Positions 53,717 through 63,382 of a stretch of DNA of 64,000 nt are shown one piece after another. Source of the stretch: Alphaproteobacteria bacterium (GTDB taxonomy: Bacteria; Myxococcota_A; UBA796; CAJQPC01). The notes under the pieces were generated by a model that was not told the origin of the DNA, searched no databases, and saw only the letters and a program-made list of their open reading frames with translations. The position numbers and the translations under genes are program-made. Position 1 is the first letter of the stretch. Every line of letters begins with the position of its first letter. The stretch is taken from contig JACKEV010000015.1 in NCBI GenBank assembly GCA_020632795.1, positions 62,001 through 126,000 of the forward strand. The letters run 5' to 3'.

Positions 53717-54439
53717 TCAACCACACCGCCGCCGCAGCCTGAAGGCGTAGTCCACCTCCAGCCCCTCGTGGTCCACCAGCAGGCGGTCGGCCAGGCCCGG
53801 GTCGCGGAGCTCGTTGCGCACCACCGCCTCCAGATCCGCCCGGCGCTCGAAGCGCCACACGCTGCGCACCGTCTCGGTGGTGAAGCCCTGGTCGCGCCAG
53901 AAGTCCTCGTGGGCCGTGGGGTCGAAGGCTTGGCCCCGGTGCTCGGCCGCCGCGCGCAGCCAGGCGGCGAAGGTGCCTTGCGTGCCGTCGTTGTCGATGA
54001 TGAAGGCCCAGCCTCCGGGGCGCAGCACCCGGGCCAGCTCGGCCAGCCCCGGCTCGCAGCCCGGTCCCCAGAAGTACGCGAAGCGGACGTGGACGAGGTC
54101 CACGGCGTCGTCCGGCAGCAGGATGCGCGCCGCCGAGCCCGTCAGCGCTGAGGTCCGGGCGAGCCCCAGCCGGGCGAAGCGGGCCATCGCGCGCAGCCGG
54201 GAGGCGTCGTCGGGCTCCATCGCGAAGACGTGCCGGGCGGTCTGATGGAAGTGTGGCGCCCAGAAGCCGTCCCCCGCGCCCAGATCCAGCACATCGCGGC
54301 CCGCCCAGTCGGCGTGGGCCCGCATCGCGGCGAACAGGCGCCCCTCCGGGTCCAGGGCCCGGTTCTCCAGCTCGTAGAGGTCGGGGTTGTCCTGCAGGTT
54401 GGGGGTGGGGTGGACGCCGGGGAGCCAGGGGTCGGGCAT
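53717..54439 (-). CDS. Class I SAM-dependent methyltransferase
   Basis: 240 aa. The SAM-binding motif VLDLGAGDGFWAPHFH, acidic loop FAMEPDD, DAVDLVHVRFAYF and ELARVLRPGGWAFIID follow the order of class I methyltransferases of the UbiE/COQ5 kind. The substrate is not evident. Its start is overlain by a strong hairpin that includes the ribosome site (54440-54465). Convergent with the MBL-fold gene across an inverted-repeat element. Confidence 0.9.
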   Translation of the reverse strand: MPDPWLPGVHPTPNLQDNPDLYELENRALDPEGRLFAAMRAHADWAGRDVLDLGAGDGFWAPHFHQTARHVFAMEPDDASRLRAMARFARLGLARTSALTGSAARILLPDDAVDLVHVRFAYFWGPGCEPGLAELARVLRPGGWAFIIDNDGTQGTFAAWLRAAAEHRGQAFDPTAHEDFWRDQGFTTETVRSVWRFERRADLEAVVRNELRDPGLADRLLVDHEGLEVDYAFRLRRRCG

Positions 54440-54465
54440 GAGAGCTTCCTCCTGTGGAAGCTCTC
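54440..54465 (-). promoter_or_regulatory. Hairpin covering the ribosome site of the methyltransferase gene
   Basis: Read on the minus strand, GAGAGCTTCC, a 6-base loop ACAGGA, then GGAAGCTCTC ends directly before the ATG at 54439. Stem is 10 bp and perfect. The Shine-Dalgarno AGGAGG is split between loop and stem, so folding would hide it. Translational control is inferred. Confidence 0.6.
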
Positions 54466-54501
54466 GCTAACGCGCTCCGCGTTCGTGGCAGACTGTCAGG
54501 C

Positions 54502-55476
54502 ATGGCCCGCCGCAACCGAAGCCAGAAGATCCACCGGGACCGCGCGAAGTCGCGGGCCCGGTCGCCTCGCCCCGAGCCGGAGCCGCCCTCGGGCGATGAG
54601 ATCGCCGAGCAGCTCCGCGAGTGGGTCGACGAAGCGTACGACCTCCTCAACGCGACCCTGGAGGACCTGCAGCGCATCGACCTCACCGACTACCTGCGCC
54701 GCACCGCTGAGGTGGACCTCTCCCCCGCCGAGCGCCTGCGCCAGCTCGCCATCGCCTTGGAGTTCGATGCCCACTGGCATCCCCAGCCCCGAGGCTGGCT
54801 GGCCCTGGCCCGCATCTACGACCTCGCCGAGCGGCTCGACCCGGAGGACTGGGGGGTGCCCCACTCACGGGGCATCAGCGCCATGGAGTGCGCGGAGGAC
54901 CCCCTGGACGAACATCCCGAGACCAGCCACCCGCTCTACGACGTCGCCCGGGAGGCCTTCCTGCGGGCGTTGGCGCCGAGCAACGAGGATATCGACGTCC
55001 TGCACGCGCTCGGCGACCTCTGCTATTACGATCGGCGAAACCCCAAGGAAGACGCCATCGCCTGGTACGACCGGGTGCTGGAGAAGGACCCCAAGCACGC
55101 CTGGGCGAACCTCTACAGGGCCCACGCCCTGCATGACCTGGAGCGCTGGTCCGAGGCCGTCGCCGCCTACGACGCGGTCAACCCCGCCGAATTCCAGGGG
55201 CCGCCGAGCTGGCGGATGCACCTGCTGGTGGAGCAGCGGGGCCAGTGCCGGTACCGCGCCGGAGACGTGGAGGGCGCGATGGCGGACTTCGACCGCATCC
55301 TGACGCGCTACGAGCGCAACCCCAAGCTCATGACGGACCACTGCCTGCCCGCGCCCGGAACGCTTGAGGTGATGATGGAGGAGCCGCTGCGGGCGGCGCT
55401 GTTCGAGCGGCTGCGGGCGCTGGAGGCGCGCGTCGACGAGGACTGGGGGCTGGAGGACGGGGAAAGCGAAGAGTAG
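54502..55476 (+). CDS. TPR-repeat protein
   Basis: 324 aa, cytoplasmic. A basic N-terminus (MARRNRSQKIHRDRAKSRAR) precedes helical repeats: PRGWLALARIYDLAERLDPED, DIDVLHALGDLCYYDRRNPKEDAIAWYDRVLEKDP (in parts), HAWANLYRAHALHDLERWSEAVAAYDAV, GQCRYRAGDVEGAMADFDRIL. These are tetratricopeptide repeats, a protein-binding scaffold. Partner unknown. ATG 54502 lies 62 bp from the divergent methyltransferase start. Confidence 0.82.
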   Translation: MARRNRSQKIHRDRAKSRARSPRPEPEPPSGDEIAEQLREWVDEAYDLLNATLEDLQRIDLTDYLRRTAEVDLSPAERLRQLAIALEFDAHWHPQPRGWLALARIYDLAERLDPEDWGVPHSRGISAMECAEDPLDEHPETSHPLYDVAREAFLRALAPSNEDIDVLHALGDLCYYDRRNPKEDAIAWYDRVLEKDPKHAWANLYRAHALHDLERWSEAVAAYDAVNPAEFQGPPSWRMHLLVEQRGQCRYRAGDVEGAMADFDRILTRYERNPKLMTDHCLPAPGTLEVMMEEPLRAALFERLRALEARVDEDWGLEDGESEE

Positions 55477-55481
55477 GCCGC

Positions 55482-56912
55482 TCAGCTCCCGAAGTACTCC
55501 CAGTGCCAGGCCTCGCTGGGCACGGTGCGCCGCCAGCCGTAGCGCGGGGCGTTGCGGTGCATCCAGTTGTAGGCGCTGCGGGCGGTCACGCTGATGTCCA
55601 GCGCCTGGCCGTGCTGGTGGTTGGAGTAGCCCGGCCGGGCGGCGAGGTTGCCGGTGCCGGCCAGGTAGCGGCGGTACAGCTCCTGCTGCTCGGCCATCGT
55701 GCGGAAGCCCGAGTTCAGCCGCAGGGTGACCCCGTCACGGCGGGCGGCGTCCTTGAGCTTCTTCCAGGCCCGCGCGGTCTTGAGGGCGACCTTCTTGCCG
55801 TCCATCTGCACGACGTCGATCATGCCCTGGTAGCGCCCGTAGCGATAGGAGGCGTACTGGCCCAGGTAGGTGCCCGGCATCGAGCCGCCCCCGCCGGCGC
55901 CGATCTTCCGAGCGCTGTCGGAGTTCAGCTTGCGGGCGGTGTTCGGCCCGATGACGCCGTCCACGGCCAGCCCGTTGGCCCGCTGGAAGCCCTCCACCGC
56001 CCGGCGGGTCCGCGGCCCGAAGTCCCCGTCGGTGGAGAGCCCCGCGCCGAAGCGGTTGAGCAGGCGCTGGGCCCGGCTGACGCCGGTGTTCCGGTCGCCC
56101 TGGCGCAGCGGCAGCCACTTGCTCAGGTCGGTGGAGGCGGGCTTCTTGGGCGAGCCGTTGAGCTTCGCGGCGGTCCTGGGGCCGACCACCCCGTCCACGC
56201 TCAGGCCCCGTGCCTTCTGGAAGGCCCGGACCGCGGCCTCGGTCTTCGGCCCGAAGTCCCCGTCCACCGAGACGGTGTGGCCGTGGCGCCGCAGCAGGGT
56301 CTGCAGGGTGGAGACCTGGCCGCCCCGGCTGCCGCGCTGCAGGGCGGGGCGTCCGGTGAGCCCGCTCGCCCCGGCCTTGGCCTTGCGCTGGATGGAGGCG
56401 CCGCCGCCCTCGGCGGGGCGCAGGCGGGGCGCCGGGCCCTGGAAGCCCCGCTCGCCCCAGCGCTGGAAGCCGTCCCCCGCGGCGTCGGCGGCGGCCTCGC
56501 CCCGGTCGCCGGGCAGGTCCACGCCCTCGTCCTTGCTCACCGCCGAGAGGGCGTGGGCCATCTCGTGGGCGATGACGTTGAGGGCCTCGGGCGGCAATTC
56601 GTCGGGCTTGCCGGGCTGGATGCCCTCCCCGAAGGAGGCCCGGTTGCCCTCGGCGTGGGCGACCGCGCCCAGGGCGTCGTTCTCGGCGGTCTCGCCGAAG
56701 TGGGCCTCCACCCCGCCGAGGTCGTCGCAGAAGGCCATCGACAGCGCGCCGTCCAGCTCGGGGCTGCCGGTGGGACCGTCGTCCGCGCCACCGGCGAGCA
56801 GCAGCTCCTGCATCGCCGCGTTGCCAAGCCCGGCGTCCGGCTCGACGTCCTCGTCGAAGGACATGGGATCGGGGGCAGAGGGCGGCGCGTCGCGATGTCG
56901 GCGTTGAAGCAT
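55482..56912 (-). CDS. DUF4157-like, peptidoglycan-binding and VanY-type peptidase fusion
   Basis: 476 aa from ATG 56912, no signal peptide. Residues 20-155 resemble the DUF4157 zincin-like domain with HEMAHALS (HExxH at 116-120). Two PG_binding_1 domains follow (192-252, LQTLLRRHGHTVSVDGDFGPKTEAAV; 266-330, AQRLLNRFG...DGDFGPRTRRAVEGF). The C-terminus (375-476) is a VanY/M15 DD-carboxypeptidase: SGFRTMAEQQELY, SNHQHGQALD (His432, Asp439) and EAWHWEY (Glu467, His470), metal ligands and base all present. DUF4157 marks cargo of extracellular contractile injection systems, so this is a candidate injected wall hydrolase. No such system lies in the window. Confidence 0.85.
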   Translation of the reverse strand: MLQRRHRDAPPSAPDPMSFDEDVEPDAGLGNAAMQELLLAGGADDGPTGSPELDGALSMAFCDDLGGVEAHFGETAENDALGAVAHAEGNRASFGEGIQPGKPDELPPEALNVIAHEMAHALSAVSKDEGVDLPGDRGEAAADAAGDGFQRWGERGFQGPAPRLRPAEGGGASIQRKAKAGASGLTGRPALQRGSRGGQVSTLQTLLRRHGHTVSVDGDFGPKTEAAVRAFQKARGLSVDGVVGPRTAAKLNGSPKKPASTDLSKWLPLRQGDRNTGVSRAQRLLNRFGAGLSTDGDFGPRTRRAVEGFQRANGLAVDGVIGPNTARKLNSDSARKIGAGGGGSMPGTYLGQYASYRYGRYQGMIDVVQMDGKKVALKTARAWKKLKDAARRDGVTLRLNSGFRTMAEQQELYRRYLAGTGNLAARPGYSNHQHGQALDISVTARSAYNWMHRNAPRYGWRRTVPSEAWHWEYFGS

Positions 56913-56967
56913 GGTCGGTTCCGGTCGGGTGGGCCGGGTAGCATAGACTGGTTTCGCGGATCGCACG

Positions 56968-58665
56968 ATGACCCAGCGACTTCCTCCTCTCCGCCCGCCC
57001 CCGGTCCCCTTCAAGCAGCGCGCCTTCCATGCGGTCGGCCGGCTGCGCGACCGCCTCCTGATCCGTCGCTTCGAGCAGGAGTGTCGCGACGCGCCCGCCG
57101 TCAACCGCGCCGCCCTCGCCGGGATCCTGGCGGCCAACGCGCACACCGGGTTCGGCCGCCAGCGCGGCTTCGCGGGCCTCACCCCGGACACCTGGGCGGG
57201 CGCGGTGCCGCTGCACACCCACGACGACCTGCGGCCCTGGATCGAGCGCATGGCCCAGGGCGAGGACAACGTGCTGTGCGCCGAGCCGGTGCCCTTCTTC
57301 GCCCGGACCTCCGGCTCCACCGGCGCGGGCAAGCTCGTCCCCACCCCGCCGGCCCACCAGGCCACCTACGTGCGGTTCTACTCGGGGCTGATCCCGGCGG
57401 TGGCGGCCACCCGCATCCCCGGCGCGGGCGACCCCCACCGCGGCATGGCGCTCTTGTCCACCCCCGGGGAGATGCCGAAGACCCCCGGCGGCGCCTCCAT
57501 CGGCTCGGCCTCGGCGGGCGGCCTGCGTCGGGTCAAGCGTTTGGCGCCGTACCTGTGGACGTCCCCCTGGCCGGTCTTCGAGATCGAGGACGTGCCCACC
57601 CACTGGCACCTGCACGCCCTGTTCGCCCTGACCGAGCCCACCACCCGCTTCCTCTGGGCGGTGTTCGCCCCCCACCTGCTGGCCTGGCTCAAGGAGGTGG
57701 AGCGCCGCTTCCCCACCCTCGTCCGAGAGGTCCACGACGGGCGGCTCTCGGACGACCTGTCGCTCACGACCGCGCAGCGATCGGCGTTGCAGGAGATCCT
57801 GTCGCCGGATCCGGCGCGGGCGCGGGTGCTGGAGGCGGCGGTCGCGCCGGGCTTCGAGGGCTTCGCGCCCCGGGTCTGGCCCTGGCTGCGCTTCGCGATG
57901 ACCGTCATCACCGGCGGCTTCGCGGTCTACGCCCCGCAGCTCCAGCGGCGGCTGGGCGAGGTGCCGATCTACACGTCCTGCTACGCGTCCTCCGAGGCGA
58001 TGATCGGCCTCAACCTGGAGCCGGACCGCCCCGAGCGCTACGTGCTGACCCCGGGCACGGCCCACTTCGAGTTCATCCCACTGGCGGCGCAGGCCGAGGC
58101 CCAGCCTGCCACCGTCGCCCTGGAGGACGTCCAGGAGGGAGAGCGCTACGAGGTCGTGCTGAGCAACCGGGGCGGGCTGTACCGCTATCGGCTGCGGGAC
58201 GTGGTGCGGGTCGAGGGCTGGCACCACCGCGCCCCGGTGCTCTCGTTCCAGTGGCGCCTGGGCACCATCCTGGACCTGGCCGGCGAGAAGTCCACCGAGG
58301 ACCACGTCCAGGCCGCCGTTCGGGCGGCCTGCGGGGACGCGCTGCACGACTACACCGTCGCCGGGGACACATCGGTGGAGCCTCCGCGGTATGTCTTCTA
58401 CCTGGAGTTGGAGCCCGGGCGCGCCGGGGACGGGCAGGCCGATCATCTCGACGCGGCGCTCAGTCGCGCCAACGGCGCCTACGCGCGCATGCGGCGGGGG
58501 ACGTTGAGGCCCGCGGCGGTGCGCCTGCTGCCCCCCGGCACCTTCGACGCCCTGGCCCGGTGGCGGCTGGACCAGACCACCGGCGTCTCCATCGCCCAGC
58601 TCAAGCCCAGGCGCCTGGTCCAGGACGCCGAGACCCTGGCCTGGCTGGAGGCCCGGGTGGTCTGA
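56968..58665 (+). CDS. GH3 auxin-responsive-like acyl-adenylating protein
   Basis: 565 aa. GH3-type features: AILAANAHTGFGRQRGF..., VPLHTHDDLRPWIERMAQGEDNVL, the ATP motif FFARTSGSTGAGKLVPT, LWAVFAPHLLAWLKEVE, TSCYASSEAMIGLNL and the late LYRYRLRDVVRVEGW and GEKSTED segments (in parts). Plant GH3 enzymes join amino acids to acids such as IAA through an adenylate; bacterial members are of unknown substrate. Length is normal. Divergent from the VanY-type gene with a 55-bp gap. Confidence 0.9.
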   Translation: MTQRLPPLRPPPVPFKQRAFHAVGRLRDRLLIRRFEQECRDAPAVNRAALAGILAANAHTGFGRQRGFAGLTPDTWAGAVPLHTHDDLRPWIERMAQGEDNVLCAEPVPFFARTSGSTGAGKLVPTPPAHQATYVRFYSGLIPAVAATRIPGAGDPHRGMALLSTPGEMPKTPGGASIGSASAGGLRRVKRLAPYLWTSPWPVFEIEDVPTHWHLHALFALTEPTTRFLWAVFAPHLLAWLKEVERRFPTLVREVHDGRLSDDLSLTTAQRSALQEILSPDPARARVLEAAVAPGFEGFAPRVWPWLRFAMTVITGGFAVYAPQLQRRLGEVPIYTSCYASSEAMIGLNLEPDRPERYVLTPGTAHFEFIPLAAQAEAQPATVALEDVQEGERYEVVLSNRGGLYRYRLRDVVRVEGWHHRAPVLSFQWRLGTILDLAGEKSTEDHVQAAVRAACGDALHDYTVAGDTSVEPPRYVFYLELEPGRAGDGQADHLDAALSRANGAYARMRRGTLRPAAVRLLPPGTFDALARWRLDQTTGVSIAQLKPRRLVQDAETLAWLEARVV

Positions 58666-58671
58666 GCGGGC

Positions 58672-59313
58672 TCAGCGCGCGACGAGTTCGAACGTGCCCT
58701 GGGCTCCGCAGACGGTGTTGGCCCAGCTGTAGGACCCCTCCGCGCGCTCGAGGCCGTCAAAGCGGCCCTCCATCTCCCACTGGAAGACCTGGACCTCGAA
58801 GGTACAGACGAAGTCCGAGCCCGTCGCGGTGCACTCGCTGGGCGACGCCGTGAGGCGCTCGAACTCGATGTCGAAGCGCCCCCGGGCCCGATCCACGCAC
58901 TGGATCTCAGCCGCCGAGGTGATCTCGGGGTCCTCCGGATCGTCGCAGTCGGTCTGCTCCCGGTGCAGCGTGATCTCCCAGTCCCCCTCGACCTCTTCGC
59001 AGACCGGCAGCTCGCCGACGCAGGCCTCCTCCAAGGGGTACAGCTCGGCGAGCTGCTCCAGGCCGACCACGCAGGCCCCGTCGCAGGTCTCGGCGACGTC
59101 CGCGCCCGAGGTCCAGCAGGTGCCGCCCTCGCCGTAGGACTCCAGGAGGGTCCCCAGGGTGGCCGGCTCGACGGCGGCCGCGCAGTCGACATAGTCGGCG
59201 CAGGCCTCGGTCACCGGCAGCGGACCGCTGTCGACGGCGTCCTTGTCGCGCAGGCCCGCGCAGGCCAGCAGCAGGGCAGCGACCCCCGCCAAGGTGATGC
59301 GACGCACGCTCAT
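58672..59313 (-). CDS. Cys-rich lipoprotein, paralogue A
   Basis: 213 aa. Lipoprotein signal MSVRRITLAGVAALLLAC (Cys18), mature start CAGLRDKDAVDSG. The body has many Cys (ACADYVDCAAAVEP, GGTCWTSGADVAETCDGACVVG, ACVGELPVCEEVEG, AQTDCDDPED-like, VCTFEVQVF) that match position by position with 59321-59974, just upstream on the same strand. Probably disulfide-bonded in the envelope. Function unknown. Confidence 0.75.
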   Translation of the reverse strand: MSVRRITLAGVAALLLACAGLRDKDAVDSGPLPVTEACADYVDCAAAVEPATLGTLLESYGEGGTCWTSGADVAETCDGACVVGLEQLAELYPLEEACVGELPVCEEVEGDWEITLHREQTDCDDPEDPEITSAAEIQCVDRARGRFDIEFERLTASPSECTATGSDFVCTFEVQVFQWEMEGRFDGLERAEGSYSWANTVCGAQGTFELVAR

Positions 59314-59320
59314 ACCGCCC

Positions 59321-59974
59321 TCAGCGCATGGACATTTCGAAGGGCCCCAGGGCCTCGCACTGGGCGCTCGACAGGGTCCAGCCCCCGGAGGCCTCCTCGA
59401 AGGTGTCGAAGTGGCCGTCGATCACCATCGTGACGCCCTGGTACTCGGTCTCGCAGGTGAAGTCCGAGCCGACCGCGGCGCAGTCGAAGACGGTCGGGAA
59501 CAGCGTGTAGAACTCGGCCTCGAAGGTGCCGGCGGACGCGTCGGTGCAGGTGAGCTCCCCGGGGGAGTCGAGCTGTTCCCAGGGGAACTCGCAGTCGCCG
59601 CCCGTGCGGGTGATCACCACCTCCCACTCCCCTTCGATCACCGTGCAGATCTCCACGTCGCCGCAGGCGGCCTCGGTGGGGTTCTGGTCGTGGAGCTGGT
59701 CCAGGCCGGTCTGACAGGCCTGATCGCAGACATCCGCCGCGTCCTGGCCGGTGGTCCAGCAGGTGCCGCCCTCGCCGTAGCTCGTCAGGAGCGTGCCCAG
59801 GGTAGCCGCGTCGACCGCCGCCACGCAGTCCAGGTAGTCCTGGCAGGCCTGGGTCACCGGCAGGCCATCCCCGCCCGCGGTGTCCTCGACTTCATCGTCC
59901 TTGTTGCCGAGGCCCCCGCAGGCCAGCAGCAGGGGCACGAACACGGCCGCGAGCAGCCTTCGTGTGGTCACCAT
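59321..59974 (-). CDS. Cys-rich lipoprotein, paralogue B
   Basis: 217 aa. ATG 59974 is preceded by GGAGGTG. Lipoprotein signal MVTTRRLLAAVFVPLLLAC (Cys19). Shares QACQDYLDCVAAVDAATLGTLLTSYGEGGTCWTTG with paralogue A (AATLGTLL.SYGEGGTCWT.G in parts) and the following Cys pattern. The two genes are 7 bp apart and a clear tandem duplication. Function unknown. Confidence 0.75.
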   Translation of the reverse strand: MVTTRRLLAAVFVPLLLACGGLGNKDDEVEDTAGGDGLPVTQACQDYLDCVAAVDAATLGTLLTSYGEGGTCWTTGQDAADVCDQACQTGLDQLHDQNPTEAACGDVEICTVIEGEWEVVITRTGGDCEFPWEQLDSPGELTCTDASAGTFEAEFYTLFPTVFDCAAVGSDFTCETEYQGVTMVIDGHFDTFEEASGGWTLSSAQCEALGPFEMSMR

Positions 59975-60151
59975 GAGCACCTCCGTCGGTGGGCAAGCAT
60001 AGCCGCCCGACGCGGACTCGGACATCGCCAATCTTCGGAGGTTCACCTTCCGGAAGCTGACGCCCATCATCGTGACCTTCGCGGCGCCGTGTCCATCATG
60101 TCTTCGCGGCGCGAAGCGAACCGCGCGCCGCGAGGTCCGGGAGACCAGAAC

Positions 60152-60340
60152 ATGCCAGGCATCCGCACCGAGACGAAGAAGCGACAGGACGACGCGCGGG
60201 AGACCGGGCGGGCTGCAGGCCGCAGCCTCTCCGACAGTCCCCAGGGGCAGCGGGTCCGCGAGCACCTCAAGGAGGACATGACCGAGGACGAGAAGGCCGC
60301 GTTCGAGGAGGGCTACGCTGAGGGTCAGCGCGAGGGCTGA
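60152..60340 (+). CDS. Small charged protein
   Basis: 62 aa. ATG at 60152 after CGGGAG. Strongly charged and helical (MPGIRTETKKRQDDARETGR, VREHLKEDMTEDEKAAFEEG), no signal peptide or Cys. Not recognised. Divergent from the lipoprotein pair by 177 bp. The longer upstream extension of this frame is a shadow of the lipoprotein gene. Confidence 0.5.
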   Translation: MPGIRTETKKRQDDARETGRAAGRSLSDSPQGQRVREHLKEDMTEDEKAAFEEGYAEGQREG

Positions 60341-60402
60341 GCCTCCGGCCCACGACCCGGCGTCATGGTGATACCTTGTCTCCCCCTGTCAGAGGAGACA
60401 CC

Positions 60403-61710
<1,308 letters not shown>

Positions 61711-61712
61711 GC

Positions 61713-63311
61713 TCAGGTGGGCTTCACCGGGATGAGGCCCATCGCGCGCTCGGCCAGGGCGGTGATCGTGAGCGAGGGGTTCACCCCCGGGTTCGCGGAG
61801 ACCGCCGCGCCGTCGATGACATAGAGCCCCGGGTAGCCGTGGACCTGGTGGTCGGGGCCGATGACGCCCTCGCTGGCGTCCGCGCCCATGCAGGCTCCGC
61901 CCAGGATGTGGGCGGTGGTCGGGATGCCGAACAGGGTCTCGGTGGCCATGCTGACCACGGTGCCCCGGGCCTTCTCGGCGAAGCGCTGCCCCAGCTCGGT
62001 GGCCTCGGGGATGGCCGCGCGGGGGGCCTCCCCGGAGGACAGGGTCGACATCAGGCCGCGCGCCCAGCCCGTCATCAGGCTGCGCCCCTGGCTGAGCCGC
62101 AGCGTGCCCTCGCTGCTGCGCATGTACAGCAGGATCTGCCCGAAGCGGTTCATGTCCGGGTGCACCACCGCCTTCACCCAGCGCACGGGGTGGCGGAGCA
62201 CGAAGCCGAGGGCCCGCGTGAGCCGCTGGGGCAGCGTGTCCCCCGGGCTGTGGGGCGACACCATCGTCTTGAAGAAGTTGGAGCCCGCGCTGTAGCGCAC
62301 CGGCTCGATGTGCGAGCTGTCGCTCAGCTCCAGGATGGAGCCGATGGCGACCCCCTTCGACCAGTCCACGTCGCGCCGGTCAGAGAGCACCGCCATCAGC
62401 ACCTCGGAGTTGGTGCGGACCTGATCCCCGGTGCGCGCGGACAGGGCTGGCAGGCCCCTGGGGTCGGCCTTCATCCGGGTGAGCAGGTCGACCGTGCCCA
62501 GCACCCCGGCCGAGAGCACGACCCTGTCGGCGGTCCAGGCGCGGCGGGCCCGACGGCGCCACCCCAGCGCGGTCTCGGCCTCGACCGCGTAGCCGCCCTC
62601 GGGGCGCGGGCGCACGGCGGTGACCTCGGTGTCCGGCAGGATCTCCACCCCCAGCCGCTCCGCCAGCCAGAGGTAGTTCTTGTCCAGGGTGTTCTTGGCG
62701 CCGTGGCGGCAGCCCAGCATGCAGCCCCCGCACTTGACGCAGCCGGTGCGCGGGGGGCCCTGCCCGTCGAAGTAGGGGTCGTCCACCGACTGGCCCGGGG
62801 CGCCGAAGTACACGGCGTTCCAGGTGGGGTGGTGGTCCTGCTCGCGCCCGAGGTCACGGGCGATGTCCCGCAGCATGTCGTCGGGCGGCGTGGAGAACGG
62901 GACGGGGGTCGCGCCCAGCATCCGCCGGGCGGTCTGGTAGTACGGGGCCAGCTCGGCCTGCCAGTCGGCGAGGTGCGCCCAGCTCGGCGCCTGGAAGAAG
63001 GGGGCGGGCGGGATGGGCAGGGTGTTGGCGTAGACCAGGGAGCCCCCGCCGACCCCGACGCCTGAAAATATCGTAACATGACGAAAAAACGTCATCTTGA
63101 ACAGGCCGCGCCAGTTCAGCGCAGGCAGCCAGAGCCAGCGTGGGAGCTGCCAGTTGGTCTCCGGGAAGTCCTCGGGCCCCAGCCGGCGCCCCTTCTCCAA
63201 CACCAGCACCCGGTAGCCCTTCTCGGCCAGCCGCAGCGCCGAGACGCTGCCGCCGAAGCCCGAGCCCACCACCACCACGTCGTAATGCGCCTGCTCGCCT
63301 GGAGTGCTCAT
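61713..63311 (-). CDS. GMC-type FAD oxidoreductase with four-Cys cluster
   Basis: 532 aa from ATG 63311 (ATG 63323 possible). FAD-binding start YDVVVVGSGFGGSVSALRLAEKGYRVLVLEKG, second motif GVGVGGGSLVYANTL, and C-terminal GGACMGADASEGVIGPDHQVHGYPGLYVIDGAA-SANPGVNPSLTITALAERA as in cholesterol-oxidase-like GMC enzymes (all quoted in parts). The insert CVKCGGCMLGC (C-x2-C-x2-C-x3-C) could hold a metal or Fe-S cluster. No signal peptide. Substrate not known; sterols and long alcohols are typical. Confidence 0.9.
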   Translation of the reverse strand: MSTPGEQAHYDVVVVGSGFGGSVSALRLAEKGYRVLVLEKGRRLGPEDFPETNWQLPRWLWLPALNWRGLFKMTFFRHVTIFSGVGVGGGSLVYANTLPIPPAPFFQAPSWAHLADWQAELAPYYQTARRMLGATPVPFSTPPDDMLRDIARDLGREQDHHPTWNAVYFGAPGQSVDDPYFDGQGPPRTGCVKCGGCMLGCRHGAKNTLDKNYLWLAERLGVEILPDTEVTAVRPRPEGGYAVEAETALGWRRRARRAWTADRVVLSAGVLGTVDLLTRMKADPRGLPALSARTGDQVRTNSEVLMAVLSDRRDVDWSKGVAIGSILELSDSSHIEPVRYSAGSNFFKTMVSPHSPGDTLPQRLTRALGFVLRHPVRWVKAVVHPDMNRFGQILLYMRSSEGTLRLSQGRSLMTGWARGLMSTLSSGEAPRAAIPEATELGQRFAEKARGTVVSMATETLFGIPTTAHILGGACMGADASEGVIGPDHQVHGYPGLYVIDGAAVSANPGVNPSLTITALAERAMGLIPVKPT

Positions 63312-63382
63312 GACCTGAAGCATATGCCGTTCGGTCGGCCGGCGGGCTGGCGCCCCCGCCCGGTGCTATGGTCCCCCACCTG

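Noticed and set aside
55503..58853. Long plus-strand open frame of 1116 codons
   Set aside because: Antisense to the VanY-type gene in its first part and out of frame with the GH3 gene in the second; composition is GC-driven.
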